A stretch of 64,000 nucleotides of DNA from Euclidia mi (Eukaryota; Arthropoda; Insecta; Lepidoptera; Erebidae), in the NCBI GenBank assembly GCA_944739405.2, contig OX123205.2, positions 34,802,475-34,866,474 on the forward strand, given 5' to 3'. Positions within the stretch are counted from its first letter, which is position 1, and each line of letters opens with the position of its first letter. This document shows, one piece after another, positions 24,300 through 34,746 of the stretch. The notes under the pieces were generated by a model that searched no databases, was not told the DNA's origin, and saw nothing but the letters and a program-made list of their open reading frames with translations. A program made the position numbers and the translations under genes.

Positions 24300-25200
24300 G
24301 TTTAAAAGGTATATCGCCCCTAAACTGATGGTTGAAAGTTTAGGGCAGGTGGCTGCTAGTTCCATAAATAATTGTAATGCTATCCCATGTTATCTGTTAT
24401 TTCATAAAAAAGATAGAATACTAAAAGCTTTCCTTTGTTTTAATCCTGACTAAACAAACCGCGTAGTGGTTTAAGCTGCTTAAGAAAGTTTTGGATTCGA
24501 TTCACTTCGTGTGTTTATAATGGTATGTAATGTGTTTAAAATATAGTATTTAAACTATAGTTTACGGATATTACCGCGATACATTGGGTTTACTGACATA
24601 CATATAAACCTCAAATTTTAGAAATGTTTGTTCTCCCCGATACAGGATTTATTCCTAGAGCGGATACAGTAAAAATATTGTTGGTTAATTTTGTGACAAC
24701 CATTACATCATTGAGGAGGCTCTACTCGCTTCGAGACCTACATTGAGGGAGTACATTACGCGTTAGAATGGTTTATAGTACGCGTATTTAAAAGGGCTAG
24801 GTGATATTTCGTGGCATTTGGACCGTTTACTACTACTTACTAGATCACAGTAGTTATTAGGTCACGTATAATAATGTCCATTCTAGGTTGCCTATTAAAG
24901 CTAAGCTTATTCTCTAGTAAGACGAATTACAAAATAAAAATGCTAAGTAAATGTACTTATAAAACTTTTTCTAAGTCGAGGAGGATCTGGAGATGTTTAT
25001 GGTACGCGTGGTCATTCAAATTACACATATTATGTGCCTAGGTGCAGCAATAGTAAATTCATTTTTTTTTTCTTTTTTATATTCAAAAATAATTATTTAA
25101 TGGCATCTAGTCTATCTGCATACTTTAACAAAGGTAATTTGCCAAATTGCATTAACATTTTTTAAGACACAAAGCTAATCTAGGAATACTGAGTCGTTTA
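24300..25200. other. AT-rich stretch without gene
   Basis: No element ends or coding domains were recognised. A T-rich tract of about 20 bases lies near 25063-25080. Confidence 0.45.
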
Positions 25201-25214
25201 ACAAACATTTAACC

Positions 25215-25326
25215 GACGTACAAAAATAACACAATTTCTGAATCACACAAAGTGCTTTACCGCATGGCGATCGAACTCACAACATTCGAGTGCGTTAAAC
25301 CACTACTGACTACACCATCCGTGCAA
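25215..25326 (-). repeat. tRNA-derived SINE head
   Basis: The minus strand shows GGATGGTGTAGTCAGTAGTG (A-box) and TTGTGAGTTCGATCGCC (B-box), then CGGTAAAGCACTTTGTGTGA. The spacing matches an internal RNA polymerase III promoter. The 3' body fades into AT-rich sequence. Confidence 0.55.
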
Positions 25327-25404
25327 ACATAGTATTTTCCTTCTTTCTTTCAACACAACTTGTCTCCCTTCCTATCCTCTCTAGGTTTACATAGTCACCA
25401 ATCA

Positions 25405-25966
25405 CTATCAGTTTTTTTCAATTTCAATCGGCTCGGGTCCCATTATCATTGTGTCCGATCCTTGCCGTGCCAGTTGGTCTGCGGCATCATTGCCTGCGGA
25501 GTTGCTGTGGCCTTTAATCCATTGCAGCGTAACCCGATTCTTCTCTGCAATCTTTTGCAGCTCTAGGTGGCATTCCATGATGAGGCCGCTGTTAAAGCAG
25601 TTGCTGCCGAGAGCTTGTAGTACAGAGGCACTGTCCGTGATAATGCGTATAGCCAGGTCACTTACGTTCCTAGACGCGATTGCTGTTGCGGCTCTTGTTA
25701 TCCCAACACACTCGGCTTGGAATATGGTGTTAATGGTGCCAAGGGATGTTGAGATGTTGATATTTAAGTCATGGGAGAATACGCCCGCACCTGTCCCATA
25801 CTTCGTTTTTGAGCCGTCTGTGTATACTCTGACTTCGTGTATACCAGAGCTGTCTTTGTGTTCCTCCTGCAATTGGATGCGATATTTTTTGTCAAAGACA
25901 AAAGTTTTAGGGATGAGATCGCAAGCGGCCTCTAACATCGGGATCTCTTTGGATAAGGTCCCTTAA
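25405..25966 (-). pseudogene. RNase H domain fragment of an I-group LINE ORF2
   Basis: A 176-codon minus-strand frame (25938-25408) carries a type I RNase H fold. The catalytic acidic residues are visible in VRVYTDGSKTKYGTGAG (D), AECVGITRAA (E), IITDSASVLQAL (D) and GHSNSAGNDAADQLA (D). RNase H in this position removes the RNA strand during reverse transcription and is typical of I-group LINEs. Upstream the reading continues briefly (KEIPMLEAACDLIP) to about 25966, then is lost. Downstream it stops after IEIEKN. No RT or endonuclease is attached. Although the nearby ORF1 at 19.3-20.6 kb is on the same strand, the order is reversed relative to a normal element, so these are separate insertions. 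Confidence 0.85.
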
Positions 25967-26060
25967 TGGAGCCTATTATAAGCCTATTATAATGTATTTG
26001 CAATAAGTTCGAAAGCCTAGAATCATCATCTTGGGGTTATCCTGGATTAATTCGATGTTT

Positions 26061-26122
26061 ATCTTGGTCTGGCTGTTTAAAAATAGGGTTTAAACCCTAT
26101 TTTTAAACAGCCAGACCAAGAT
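26061..26122. repeat. 62-bp perfect palindrome
   Basis: The 31-base arm starts ATCTTGGTCTGGCTGTTTAA and ends ATAGGGTTT. Its exact reverse complement follows with no spacer. The arm matches the body of the SINE at 62894 (GTCTTGGTCTGGGTGTTT), so the palindrome arose inside a SINE copy. Confidence 0.9.
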
Positions 26123-26232
26123 ATCCATTATCAAATGTATGTTTATCCATTATCAAGCTCAGCACAAGCTCTTTTAGTTTGGAACTAAATGGTGTAGTGT
26201 GTATGTGGTAGAAAATATTTTATTATTACTCT
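26123..26232 (+). repeat. SINE 3' part (same family as 62894-63366)
   Basis: TATGTTTATCCATTATC, CACAAGCTCTTTTAGTTTGG, ACTAAATGGTGTAGTGTG and a final TATTTTATTATTA match the tail half of the SINE at 62.9-63.4 kb. The head is replaced by the palindrome. Confidence 0.65.
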
Positions 26233-26239
26233 TGCCTTG

Positions 26240-28180
26240 GAGTTTTAATCACGTAAATTTTTCCTTCATGCGTCCAATAGTTAAATTTTTGCTGTGCGTT
26301 GTCAGTCATTAACGCAAAAATAAGTATAGGTACCTAAGTAAAATTGTTCCATTCCTGACTGCTGGCCACACATTCGGCTTATAGGTGGTTGGTTTGGCAT
26401 GTTCACTGAGGTCCGTAGAAGTGCACTGAGAAGGGATTTACCGAAATTCCTATGGGAAAGAGCTGAAACGGTAAAATAAAAAGATCATGTACGGGCGGAT
26501 CTTCCAGTTTTATAATGATATACAAATTGTTTTAAATTTCAGTTTTTACGCATAACGCATAATTCACAGATGGTTAACTAGTTAAACATAAGTTAGTAGA
26601 CATCAAAATACAATTAATAGTGATAATCACACAAAGCAAACTTGAAGTTTCTCAAAACACGATTTTGCCCGGTGGCTGAAGTGGGTACGTGTTCAATAGA
26701 CGTGTGATCACGCGGAGGTCTCACTGTTAGCGATTATATCAGCTAAACACGTTTGATATTAATACCAACATGATTTGTTCATCATCAGCAAAACTTTTTG
26801 GCTCTTTTATTCTACATTTAGTAACAAAAAGGCGAATTTAGCTTTATAAAAGCTAAGAAAATTTGCTGAAGTTTTTACTTGTTTTGGACTTAAAAACCCC
26901 TAAATAGAGCTGGAAATCAAGCTCAGTGGTGTGCTCTTGGAGTCACCCATATTCAACAGTGGACTATATCAGGTACGATGATAATGATATACTTCTTCGA
27001 AAAATATTTTACGTCACTAAATAAAGAGTGAGAGAGTACTGTTAAAAGTAAGTTTGAAATGTTGCTATTTTTGAAGCTACACTATACAAATGCGAATAAC
27101 ATCTAGTACCAAAGCATAAGATGGCTCAAAAATAATCATTTACTTTATTCGTCCACTTTGGCAAGAGTATTGATTTGGATGTAAGCGTAATTGGAGAAGT
27201 CCAGAGTACACAAGTCAGTTCAAGCACCGTACTCAGTGTGTGTGCTTAGTAGTCGTGTGAGAGATAAGAACAGGTCCTACAGGTAGCGATTTTATTATAA
27301 GCGTTTTTCTAAATCTGTTTTATAAATTGAATGGAATTGTTTTAATGTATATCTTTTGATAAAGAAAATCGCAAATAAATCAACTTTTCCATATAAATTG
27401 TCAAGGTCAAAGTTCAATTCAGTATGAAACTGCTGTTTTTAGACGCGATTGCGACAATGCCGACTAAAAGTTTTTGGATTAGCGAATAATAATACCCTCA
27501 AGAGGTTTGCAGTATTCTAGAAACAACCTAGTAAAATATTAACATATTTCATGTAGCTCTTACTAAATAAAATAAAACAAGGTCAACATATTATAGTCTA
27601 GGTACGTTTAGATTTTCTATTTCTGTTATTTAACGAGGTCACAAGTGAAAATGTATTCATATTATGTAATTCTACTCGGTGGTCCAATTACTGTTTTAAT
27701 TTACTTATAACAATCTGACAAAAATAGGTTCGCTTTCTATTAAACAAAACCTAAAAGTATCTAAAATATGGCCCCTAAGGCGCTTAGAGATTTGGTTGTA
27801 AGTTGGTAGAATATTTTGCTACAAAAATTGTCTATACAACGAACGTTATGAACAAGTAAAGCTACCGATATTTATAAAAGACAGAAGTGACCAACCTCAA
27901 AGTTTGTTTATAATCGTTTTATAACCTTACACCTACTGTCTCGAAAAACATCGTCTAATAGTATGACAATCTACCAACTTTTGTGTTCTCTGACAAAGTC
28001 TAGTAGTGCCGTGGGACGGTTTACCACCTCCACGTTTGTTGGAGCTTTTTTATAAGTGCAGCAATTAAGACATGAGAACCATAAAAAAGTTCCGTGTGAT
28101 AATATTAGCTCTATGAGATGAATTTTGAACACTGACACTGCATTCAAAAAGTAACGCTTTAATCAAATGTGGCTATATAA
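26240..28180. other. AT-rich stretch without recognised gene
   Basis: There is a short fragment CCAATAGTTAAATTTTTGCT with a CAGTCATTAACGC end (26268-26320), shared with Helitron-like repeats at 33.9 and 59.4 kb. A SINE-like 3' fragment lies at 26900-26990 (GTGGACTATATCAGG with GATGATAATGAT). A slightly GC-richer patch at 27180-27285 ends CCTACAG before GTAGCG, splice-donor-like but unsupported. Confidence 0.4.
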
Positions 28181-28184
28181 CCAT

Positions 28185-28310
28185 TCAAGAATTGTAAGCA
28201 TTTGCTGCAACCACAGCCTAGTGGAGAAAGCGAACCGACTTTTATGCAGAGTATCTCTAACTGACTTTTCGACGGTAGTTTAAGTGCATATTAAACTGTT
28301 AATTTTCACG
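28185..28310 (+). repeat. SINE head (family of 46955-47225), interrupted
   Basis: CCACAGCCTAGTGGAGAAAG (A-box), GCAGAGTATC and TTGCATATTAAAC-like text match the SINE at 46.96 kb (GATAGCCTAGTGGAAAAACC, GTGCGTATTAAATTATTAAT). The SINE's own 3' half is absent; a LINE-A tail is inserted at 28311. Confidence 0.65.
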
Positions 28311-28381
28311 TATGGCGTTCCGTAGTCTCTGCCTACCCTTTCGGGAAACAGGCGTGAGTCTATGTATGTATGTATGTATGC
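28311..28381 (+). mobile_element. 71-bp LINE-A tail insertion with 10-bp target-site duplication
   Basis: The insert holds only the LINE-A 3' end: TCCGTAGTCTCTGCCTACCC, TTTCGGGAAACAGGCGTGAG, TC and four TATG units. AATTTTCACG occurs directly before (28301-28310) and after (28382-28391). This is the signature of target-primed reverse transcription with extreme 5' truncation. Confidence 0.85.
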
Positions 28382-28894
28382 AATTTTCACGGACTAAACG
28401 GTACAGAAAAACATCGTGTAGCAAACAGGATGTCTGAAAATTATCCAAAATGTCCTCACCGATCAACAACTAAAACCATCCTTAGCTTTTCTGTATAATA
28501 TACAGTATGTTTAGCTTTCCGTTCGTTCTGAAAGCAGACGCGATTTATGGATAAACTCAGGTTGTTGTTGTTAAAGATTGAAGTGTGTGTGTAGTCTGGA
28601 CTAGTAAGCGCTACAATATCCGATAGCACGGGGACTTCAAGTTTCTTAGCTAAGCTTTATTGTATCTTACGTAGTTGTTGCTCAAGAAAATGTATAGGTA
28701 AACTTAATAAATTGCTGATAGCTTATTACAAAATGAATATAAATGTTATTTGATTCTATTTGTTTTTGTTAATAGTGATTCGGTAAGAGGACCAAAATTG
28801 GATAACTGCTGTTATAAGAATAAATCTTGTGTCGCCGTGACTTTACAAACATTCAATCAACGAACGCAACGTACACCTAGACCCAAAACAACAG

Positions 28895-29005
28895 ATTGTG
28901 GATCAGTGTTTTCTTTTTCTCGTGAGCACATCGAACCCACAACATTCAACACAGGTGAAAACGACGAAACGACCGTTTAGACCACTGCACCATACGAGGC
29001 AGTTA
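28895..29005 (-). repeat. tRNA-derived SINE head
   Basis: On the minus strand, CGTATGGTGCAGTGGTCTAA (A-box) is followed by TTGTGGGTTCGATGTGC (B-box). Only the head and a short stretch beyond are recognisable. Confidence 0.6.
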
Positions 29006-29685
29006 ACTTTAATCCTCGAACAATATTTAGGTCACAAATTACATAATCTTACCCGCTTACAATGAGACCAAATCCTTACCCAAAAACAAGGGAACTTGGT
29101 CCCATACCAAAGGACGGGCCGGGCATATTGTTCATTTGTTTTGTACAACCGGCATATCTACTGAGAGCCTGTTCTTCCCATCAATCGAAATTGTGCAGAT
29201 AAGGTATTCCGTGATGGAGTATTTTCTTAGATTAAGAAAAAGAGGGAAATTTCCTTTGTACTACGTTTATAACACCTCTGTTTTTTGTTTGCTACGTGTA
29301 CTACGATTTACTACGGTGTATAGAATTTCGTTAAGTATTGGAACTTCGCGTAGGCGATTGACAAGAGCCTTACGCAGATTGCTATGTAATCCCATAAATC
29401 ACTTACAGTATGTGACGCAACGCGCGAAGTGCATCACTTAATAAATAAAAATCTTTAGTGACCCAAAGAATATGCATATAATTGTAACATTGTTTTTGGA
29501 CATTAAGACAATGATATAACTTTGCAGTAATTACCCTGATGTGATGATAGAAGCAGTTGCTGGCAGAGCTGCGGTCAAAACATAGCTCGTTATATTTTAT
29601 TAGTGACACTTTGATACTTAACCCTCATCTTCTAACGGCACTCAAAAATAGTAATTGAATTATCTTAAGTATTTTAAATGGCTAC

Positions 29686-29890
29686 GTACCCGTTCAACCC
29701 TCAAATTTCGACCCAATTACAAAAGTGCCCGTTCGACCTCATTTTTAGTACCCGTTCAACCCTCTTCAAAATATAATAATTTATGTGCCCGGTCGACCTC
29801 TTTTTTAGTACCCACTGGACCCAAAAAATAAAACCCATTAAAAAGTGCCCGTTCGACCTCTTTTTTTAGTGCCCGTTCGACCCACAAAAC
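29686..29890 (+). repeat. Left terminal inverted repeat with iterated motif
   Basis: Seven iterations of a [GT][AG]CCC(G/A)(T)TCGACC(C/T)-like word occur, most ending in a C then an A/T-rich spacer such as ATTTTTAGT. Examples are GTGCCCGTTCGACCTC (three close versions) and ACCCGTTCAACCCTC (two). Iteration at both ends suggests transposase-binding sites. Confidence 0.8.
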
Positions 29891-30229
29891 AAATTTGTTT
29901 ATTTAGTACTGTTTTAATGTATTTTCGTTTAAAAAAGTACAGATATGTTGAAAAGTGTTAACTGCAATACATTTGTTGAAGCATAAGGAAGTACAGGCAC
30001 ACTAGCGACAAATAGTACTCGTTCTTCACATTGGAAGTTTGGATTGTTTTGATGTATAAGTATATTATAATAATAATAATTCGGCAACCTTCATAAGCTC
30101 TTAGGTATAAGGTAGTATACCGTAATAGTATACAAGGTAAATAATATGTAATGTAATAGGTTTTCTGACTTAAAAAGATAGTCTAAAGTGAATCATAATT
30201 CTTTTTTTCATACGCAAGGCAAACTCGCG

Positions 30230-30427
30230 TCTAAGCTCGGCCTTTCCCCGCGCTCCAGGGTGCAGGTGTGAGTAGTTCGAGAGGGGTGCGGTGCGGGGCA
30301 AAGACAATAGGGATCGCAGGCCAGCAGAAAAAAACAGTAACGTTTTGCATTCGTTTACAATTAGTTGTAGTCAAGTTGTTGACAAGTGTGCCAAAAAATA
30401 ATCCGTGCGGTGAAAGTGTACAAACTG
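30230..30427 (+). promoter_or_regulatory. Candidate promoter/5' leader exon of the MULE transposase
   Basis: A local GC-rich patch (TCGGCCTTTCCCCGCGCTCC, GGGGTGCGGTGCGGGGC) stands out in AT-rich DNA. It ends in CTG before a consensus donor GTAAGT at 30428. A matching acceptor (GGCCTATTTCAG, ending 30856) lies 38 bp before the transposase ATG. I infer a non-coding first exon and a 429-bp intron in the 5' leader. Confidence 0.4.
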
Positions 30428-30893
30428 GTAAGTTTGAAATAATATATTTTTTGCGTGTTTACTGATTTTTTATTTGTCGTTTATTATTATAATGTTTTTC
30501 TTCTTCTAGTAATTTTGTCGGAATAGTTAAGGGATGGATTGGTCTCTACTAAATAATTTACTATTTGGGAATGTAACTTTCCACCAAATTGATAATAATT
30601 AAATCATTCATTTCTACCCGGTGTAAAATTTATCTTAACATTATTTAGACAATGATTATAATTAAAATAAGTTATTAAAAATTATATAATATTGGTCTTC
30701 TATATCAACTTATTAAATGAATCTTCTTCAGAAGTTAGCTAATATTACCTTGGATTGTTAAGCTTTAGTTTACTGAATATATAAAATTTTACCTCAAGTT
30801 AGAATTACTTATTACTTTTTTGGAAAGAAATATAATATTATATCGGCCTATTTCAGATCAAAGAAAAATAATTGCTGGTAAAAAATTTCTCAA

Positions 30894-32292
30894 ATGGAAC
30901 CTGTAGCTTCAACAAGTTGGCATAATATAGATGGAACTCAAGAAATTTGTTTCGTAACATCTATCAGAGGTGGTGAGATACTGTTAAATGACGGTTATCA
31001 ATACTTTAAAAAAGAGACAATAAAAATGGATCATCTCGTTGGGATTGCAAATATAAATCAAAGTGTCGCGGCACTTTAACAATTAAAGGAAATACTGTTG
31101 TGAAAAAGGTCAGTCATACTAACAATTGTGTACCCGATCAAGCTGACAATGAAATAAAGAAGGAAATGGAGAGTTCAATCTGGAAAAGGAGTTCTTCCAC
31201 TACAAACAATATATAATGAAGGCGTTAATCGGCTAAAGGATAAAGGTCTAAACCTATTGACCCAGATCCCAGATTTTAATAACGTAAAGCATGGACTTTA
31301 TAACTGTCGCAGAAAAGAATTTGCTATCCGTAATATTAGGCCAAAAAGAGCTACAGATGTCGAAGTTCCTTTAAAATACAACGATTTTTTAATGGCTGAC
31401 TATCAACAAGGTGCTCGAAGAATTTTTTAATTATCATCAAAGGAAGCAAGAGAAAAGTTAAAGAATGTCAAACATTACTTCGCAGATGGGACGTTTAAAT
31501 GTGCAGTTCCACTGTTTGTACAAATGTACAGTATTCATTGCGATCTCGGTAGCACTAAAAGAAGCACCCATATTTTACCATTAATATATGCTTTGGTTAC
31601 TGACAAAAAGGAAGAAACGTATAAAATTTTATTTCAATTAATATTGTCGCAAAATGCGTCATGGAATCCAGAAAAAATTACTACCGATTTTGAAACTGCG
31701 CAAATGAATGCGATTAAATCAATTTTCCCCGAAGTGGACATAAAAGGAGGTTTTTTTTCATTTCACTCAGGCTTTATGCAAAAAGGCAAAAAGTCTCCAT
31801 ATCTTAAAAAATCGCGTGTCTAAGCGACATGTTTCTCTATGTGCCGCCTTAGCATTATTACCAAATGAAGCTATAGACGAAGGTTGGTTCTATATTATGG
31901 AGGACTGGTCTGAAGAAAATGAAAATTTAATCAAATTTAATGACTATTTTACCAGACAATGGCTGCAAAAGGAACATATGCGAAGAATATGGTGTTTCAA
32001 TTCCGAAAACCACCGTACCACAAATACCGTGGAATCGTGGCACTCAAGCATCAACAAAAAGCTTTGCTTGATTGCCAAACCAAATATATTACAATATTTA
32101 AACATCATAAAAACAGATGCATCAGTAACAAGTACAACTATGGCGAAACTGGACAATGGACACCAACTATTTAATAAACGCAAACAATTTATTGAAAAAG
32201 ATGAAAAAATTACGTATATTCTAGAGCAATTAGAAAACCATCATATAAGTATTGGTAATTGTTTAGAGAAGCTGCTTACCTATGTTTGTTAA
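30894..32292 (+). pseudogene. FLYWCH zinc finger + MULE transposase, frameshifted
   Basis: The transposase would cut and rejoin the element's ends. From ATG 30894 the FLYWCH finger is seen (ICFVTSIRGGEILLNDGYQY), continuing after a frame change near 31035 with WDCKYKSKCRGTL and KKVSHTNNC. A further frame change lies near 31180. The MULE catalytic region follows: KGLNLLTQIPDFNNVKHGLY, a TAA stop at 31428-31430, KHYFADGTFKCAVPLFVQMY (first catalytic D), then TTDFETAQMNA (second D). After a frame change near 31816 the C-terminal part reads EGWFYIMED, HRTTNTVESWHSSINKKL. The GFFSFHSGFMQ segment sits where related proteins have a C/H-containing motif. There are at least three frameshifts and one stop. 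FLYWCH-MULE architecture is known for Phantom-like animal MULEs. Confidence 0.85.
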
Positions 32293-32930
32293 TTTTGGTA
32301 TAACTTTATGTTCTTCCACTGATTTTACCATGATTCCGTCTAGTATGTATTAGATAGGTTCTAAGTAAATTATAAGATCGCCTGTAATTTTAATAGTTGA
32401 TTTGTGATTTATTGCCAATATTATACTTGATTTTGTTTCGTTGTAGGCTCATTTTAGGGCAATACTGTTATGGGATTGTTAAAGGGTACATACGGAATTT
32501 ATTATTTAAGCCATGTTAAGCATAATAAATATTATTTTTGTAAATTTATTTCGTTTACGAAAGTTACATAAATAATAATTATAATGTTTAGGATAAGTCT
32601 GATTTTAATCTGTGATTTATATACACTTTACTTATACTCTTAATATACATTATTTTGGTAAATTTATTTAATTTACGAAACTAATAAAAATAATAATAAT
32701 TATGTTTAGGATAAATCTGATTTTGATCAGTGATCTGTGATTTATATACATTATTTTCCTTATACTCTTAAATTGTTTATTTTATATTTACAAACAAGAT
32801 TGTGATATTTTGTACTGATTAAAAATACAAAGTTATCTTATATTTACAAACTTAATCAAAATTCCAACATTATTAGTACGACCGTATTTTGAATTAATGC
32901 AACTTCGCATACGAAGTTAAAGTAATTCAT

Positions 32931-33024
32931 CATATTTGTTAAAATAAAGTAAAAGAGATATAAATCTCAGATATACATATATATCTCTGATTCATATCTC
33001 TTTTAATTTATTTTAACAAATATG
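32931..33024. repeat. Long AT-rich hairpin inside the MULE
   Basis: Arms of about 45 bases, starting CATATTTGTTAAAATAAAGT and ending with the near-complement TTTATTTTAACAAATATG, close a loop of a few bases. It is imperfect, with several mismatches. It may mark the transposase 3' end or an unrelated foldback. Confidence 0.65.
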
Positions 33025-33085
33025 CTCTTAAATTCAGTTGTTATGGCTTTAATTTTAGAATATCTCTGAGTTCCTTACTTAAATT

Positions 33086-33152
33086 AATATTAATTCAGTA
33101 TTCTAATATCTTAGTGTAAACACTTAAGATATTAGAATCCTGAATTAATATT
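33086..33152. repeat. Second AT-rich hairpin inside the MULE
   Basis: AATATTAATTCAGTATTCTA pairs with TAGAATCCTGAATTAATATT, and ATATCTTAGTGT pairs with ACACTTAAGATAT. It lies 60 bp after the first hairpin. Confidence 0.65.
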
Positions 33153-33335
33153 ACATGCATGAATACTATGTAACACACGTGATCTGCTGGGAATAGATCC
33201 TTTTAGTTGAAATAGAACATTGTTGATTTTATATGTTTCATTAAAAGTATTGATTAATCGTATTGTTTTATTTTAATTAAAGTGTCACTTTTATACACGA
33301 TTGTACTTTAGCGTTTTATACGAAGTTGTAGAAAT

Positions 33336-33488
33336 GAGGTCGAACGGGCACACGGTGTTAGGTAGAGGGTCGAAAGGGCACTTTAGGCTTAGGTAAAATT
33401 CAAGTTTTTGGGTCGAGATGGTAAAAGTGGGTTGAGAGGGTAAAATTTGTCGATGAGGTCGAAATTTGTGGGTTGAACGGGTAAATAC
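33336..33488 (-). repeat. Right terminal inverted repeat of the MULE
   Basis: Read inverted, it starts TACCCGTTCAACCCACAAAT and contains TTTCGACCTC, ACCCTCTCAACCCAC, GTGCCCTTTCGACCC and GTGCCCGTTCGACCTC. It is the same iterated motif as the left end but with fewer and more diverged copies. Confidence 0.75.
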
Positions 33489-33739
33489 ACGCTTATAGCC
33501 TTAAACCACCCAATTAAATATTATCAACGTTAATAATACAACCCAACATTTAAAATGCTAAGATTTTCGAGATAACGCGGAAAACATTTGAAGACTCTTT
33601 CTTAAAAGATATGTAAATGACACTTTGGGTAACTTTTGCGTCAACATTCGGAAGCTACCAAAGTTATCAGTTAAAACTTGCAAAGTTACCGAGTGTGGAG
33701 AAACAGGGTGATGGGTCTTTTAAAGCCTTTTAGTAGATA

Positions 33740-33955
33740 CTAGAGGACGCCAGCAGCTACGCCTGCATTTTTTCTAAATTTACCCGTTTTGGCCGATCCC
33801 GTGGGAATTTCGGAAAATCCCTTCTTAGTGCATCCCTACGGTCCCCAAGGAACATACATGCCAAATTTCAGCTTCCTGCGCCCAATAGTTTTGGCTGTAG
33901 CGTGTCTGTCAGTCAGTCAGTAACGCAAGGATTTTATATATTAAGAAGATTTGAG
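33740..33955 (-). mobile_element. Helitron-like 3' terminus relic
   Basis: The plus strand starts CTAG then AGGACGCCAGCAGCTACGCC, and ends AGTCAGTCAGTAACGC with a T/A-rich tail. Related text occurs at 58418-58500, 59360-59480 and 26268-26320. On the minus strand the CTAG end precedes T. There is no coding content. Confidence 0.4.
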
Positions 33956-34305
33956 GTATCAAATCCCTGTATTGTGAAGTTTATAAATGTAAACCGCTTA
34001 GAGAAGTGATTTTAGTAAGTTTATAAATAATTAGTGAAGTCCACTGACTTGCAACTTGTGAGGTTTAAGTATAATGTATCTTATAACGACTTACGTGTCA
34101 TTTCTGGCCTGTGACATTTCTCATTTTAGTAAAGGTTATTGCGATAAAATGTTGCCCGTGTATTATACTGATGGATAAGCTAGGTATATAATTGCAAAGT
34201 TCCAGTTTATAAGCACAAAACAACAGAAGCAATGAATATTCCAGTCTCGAAAAACAGTGTTCCCTTTTTTAATACGAATGGAACCCAGAACACTTGGCAG
34301 TATTA

Positions 34306-34746
34306 TGCTAAGCGTCCACTGATCGGCATCGTACGCATCGGACGCATCGCATCAATCGCATTATTTTTTCATACTGCGTCCACTGTATCGGCAGTGATCG
34401 GATTGCCGACGCAAGTACCAGTGATCGTACGAGTATTTGTGAGAATGGAGGAAAGCGAAGACGAACAATTTGTCGTTATTGCTTGTTTGTTAGTAGAAGA
34501 GGAATAAAATGCAAAAACATCTAAAAACAGAAAACATATTGTCTGGATACACGTCAGTCCGTATGACGTCATCGGCACGCAACCCAAAAGTTGCCTCTCG
34601 GAGCATCCGTGTCGGCATTGCCGATGTGTGATCCGTACGATGCGGATCAGTGGACGCACTTGTATGACTTTCTATACAAAGAATTCTACGATCCGTAAAA
34701 TGCGATGCGTGCGATGCGTACGATGCCGATCAGTGGACGCTTAGCT
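34306..34746. mobile_element. PIF/Harbinger-like non-autonomous element
   Basis: Long terminal inverted repeats: left GCTAAGCGTCCACTGATCGG then CATCGTACGCATCG; the inverted right end is the same for about 34 bases with few changes. It is flanked by TTA on both sides (34303-34305 and 34747-34749), the TWA-type duplication of PIF/Harbinger. The interior encodes MEESEDEQFVVIACLLVEEE (34445-34504), then a stop, then KTSKNRKHIVWIH, resembling the acidic start and R/K-H-x-W-[VI]-H motif of Harbinger transposases. This suggests an internally deleted derivative and not a random MITE. Confidence 0.7.

Larger units (their letters stand above)
29686..33488 (+). mobile_element. Mutator-like (MULE) DNA transposon, defective
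   Basis: The unit of about 3.8 kb is bounded by inverted arrays of a CCCGTTCGACC-type motif (left 29686-29890, right 33336-33488, inverted). The outermost 28 or so bases agree closely: left TACCCGTTCAACCCTCAAAT, inverted right TACCCGTTCAACCCACAAAT. Between them lies a plus-strand FLYWCH/MULE transposase relic. A 9-bp duplication expected for MULEs was not seen in the immediate flanks, which may have decayed. The inner 3' region (32300-33300) is AT-rich and holds two long hairpins. Frameshifts and a stop in the transposase mean it cannot move by itself. Confidence 0.8.

Noticed and set aside
19337..25966. ORF1 (19.3-20.6 kb) and RNase H (25.4-25.97 kb) as one LINE
   Set aside because: Both are on the minus strand, but in that direction the RNase H would precede ORF1, the reverse of any LINE, and several kilobases of anonymous DNA lie between.
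25451..25966. 171-codon plus-strand frame
   Set aside because: Antisense shadow of the RNase H domain.
27180..27290. Possible 5' UTR exon with donor CCTACAG|GTAGCG
   Set aside because: No ATG frame, promoter signal or acceptor partner could be tied to it.
29686..29890. CRISPR-like array of spaced repeats
   Set aside because: The iterated motif is short and imperfect, inverted at the far end, and bounds a transposase in a eukaryotic context; it is a transposon terminus.
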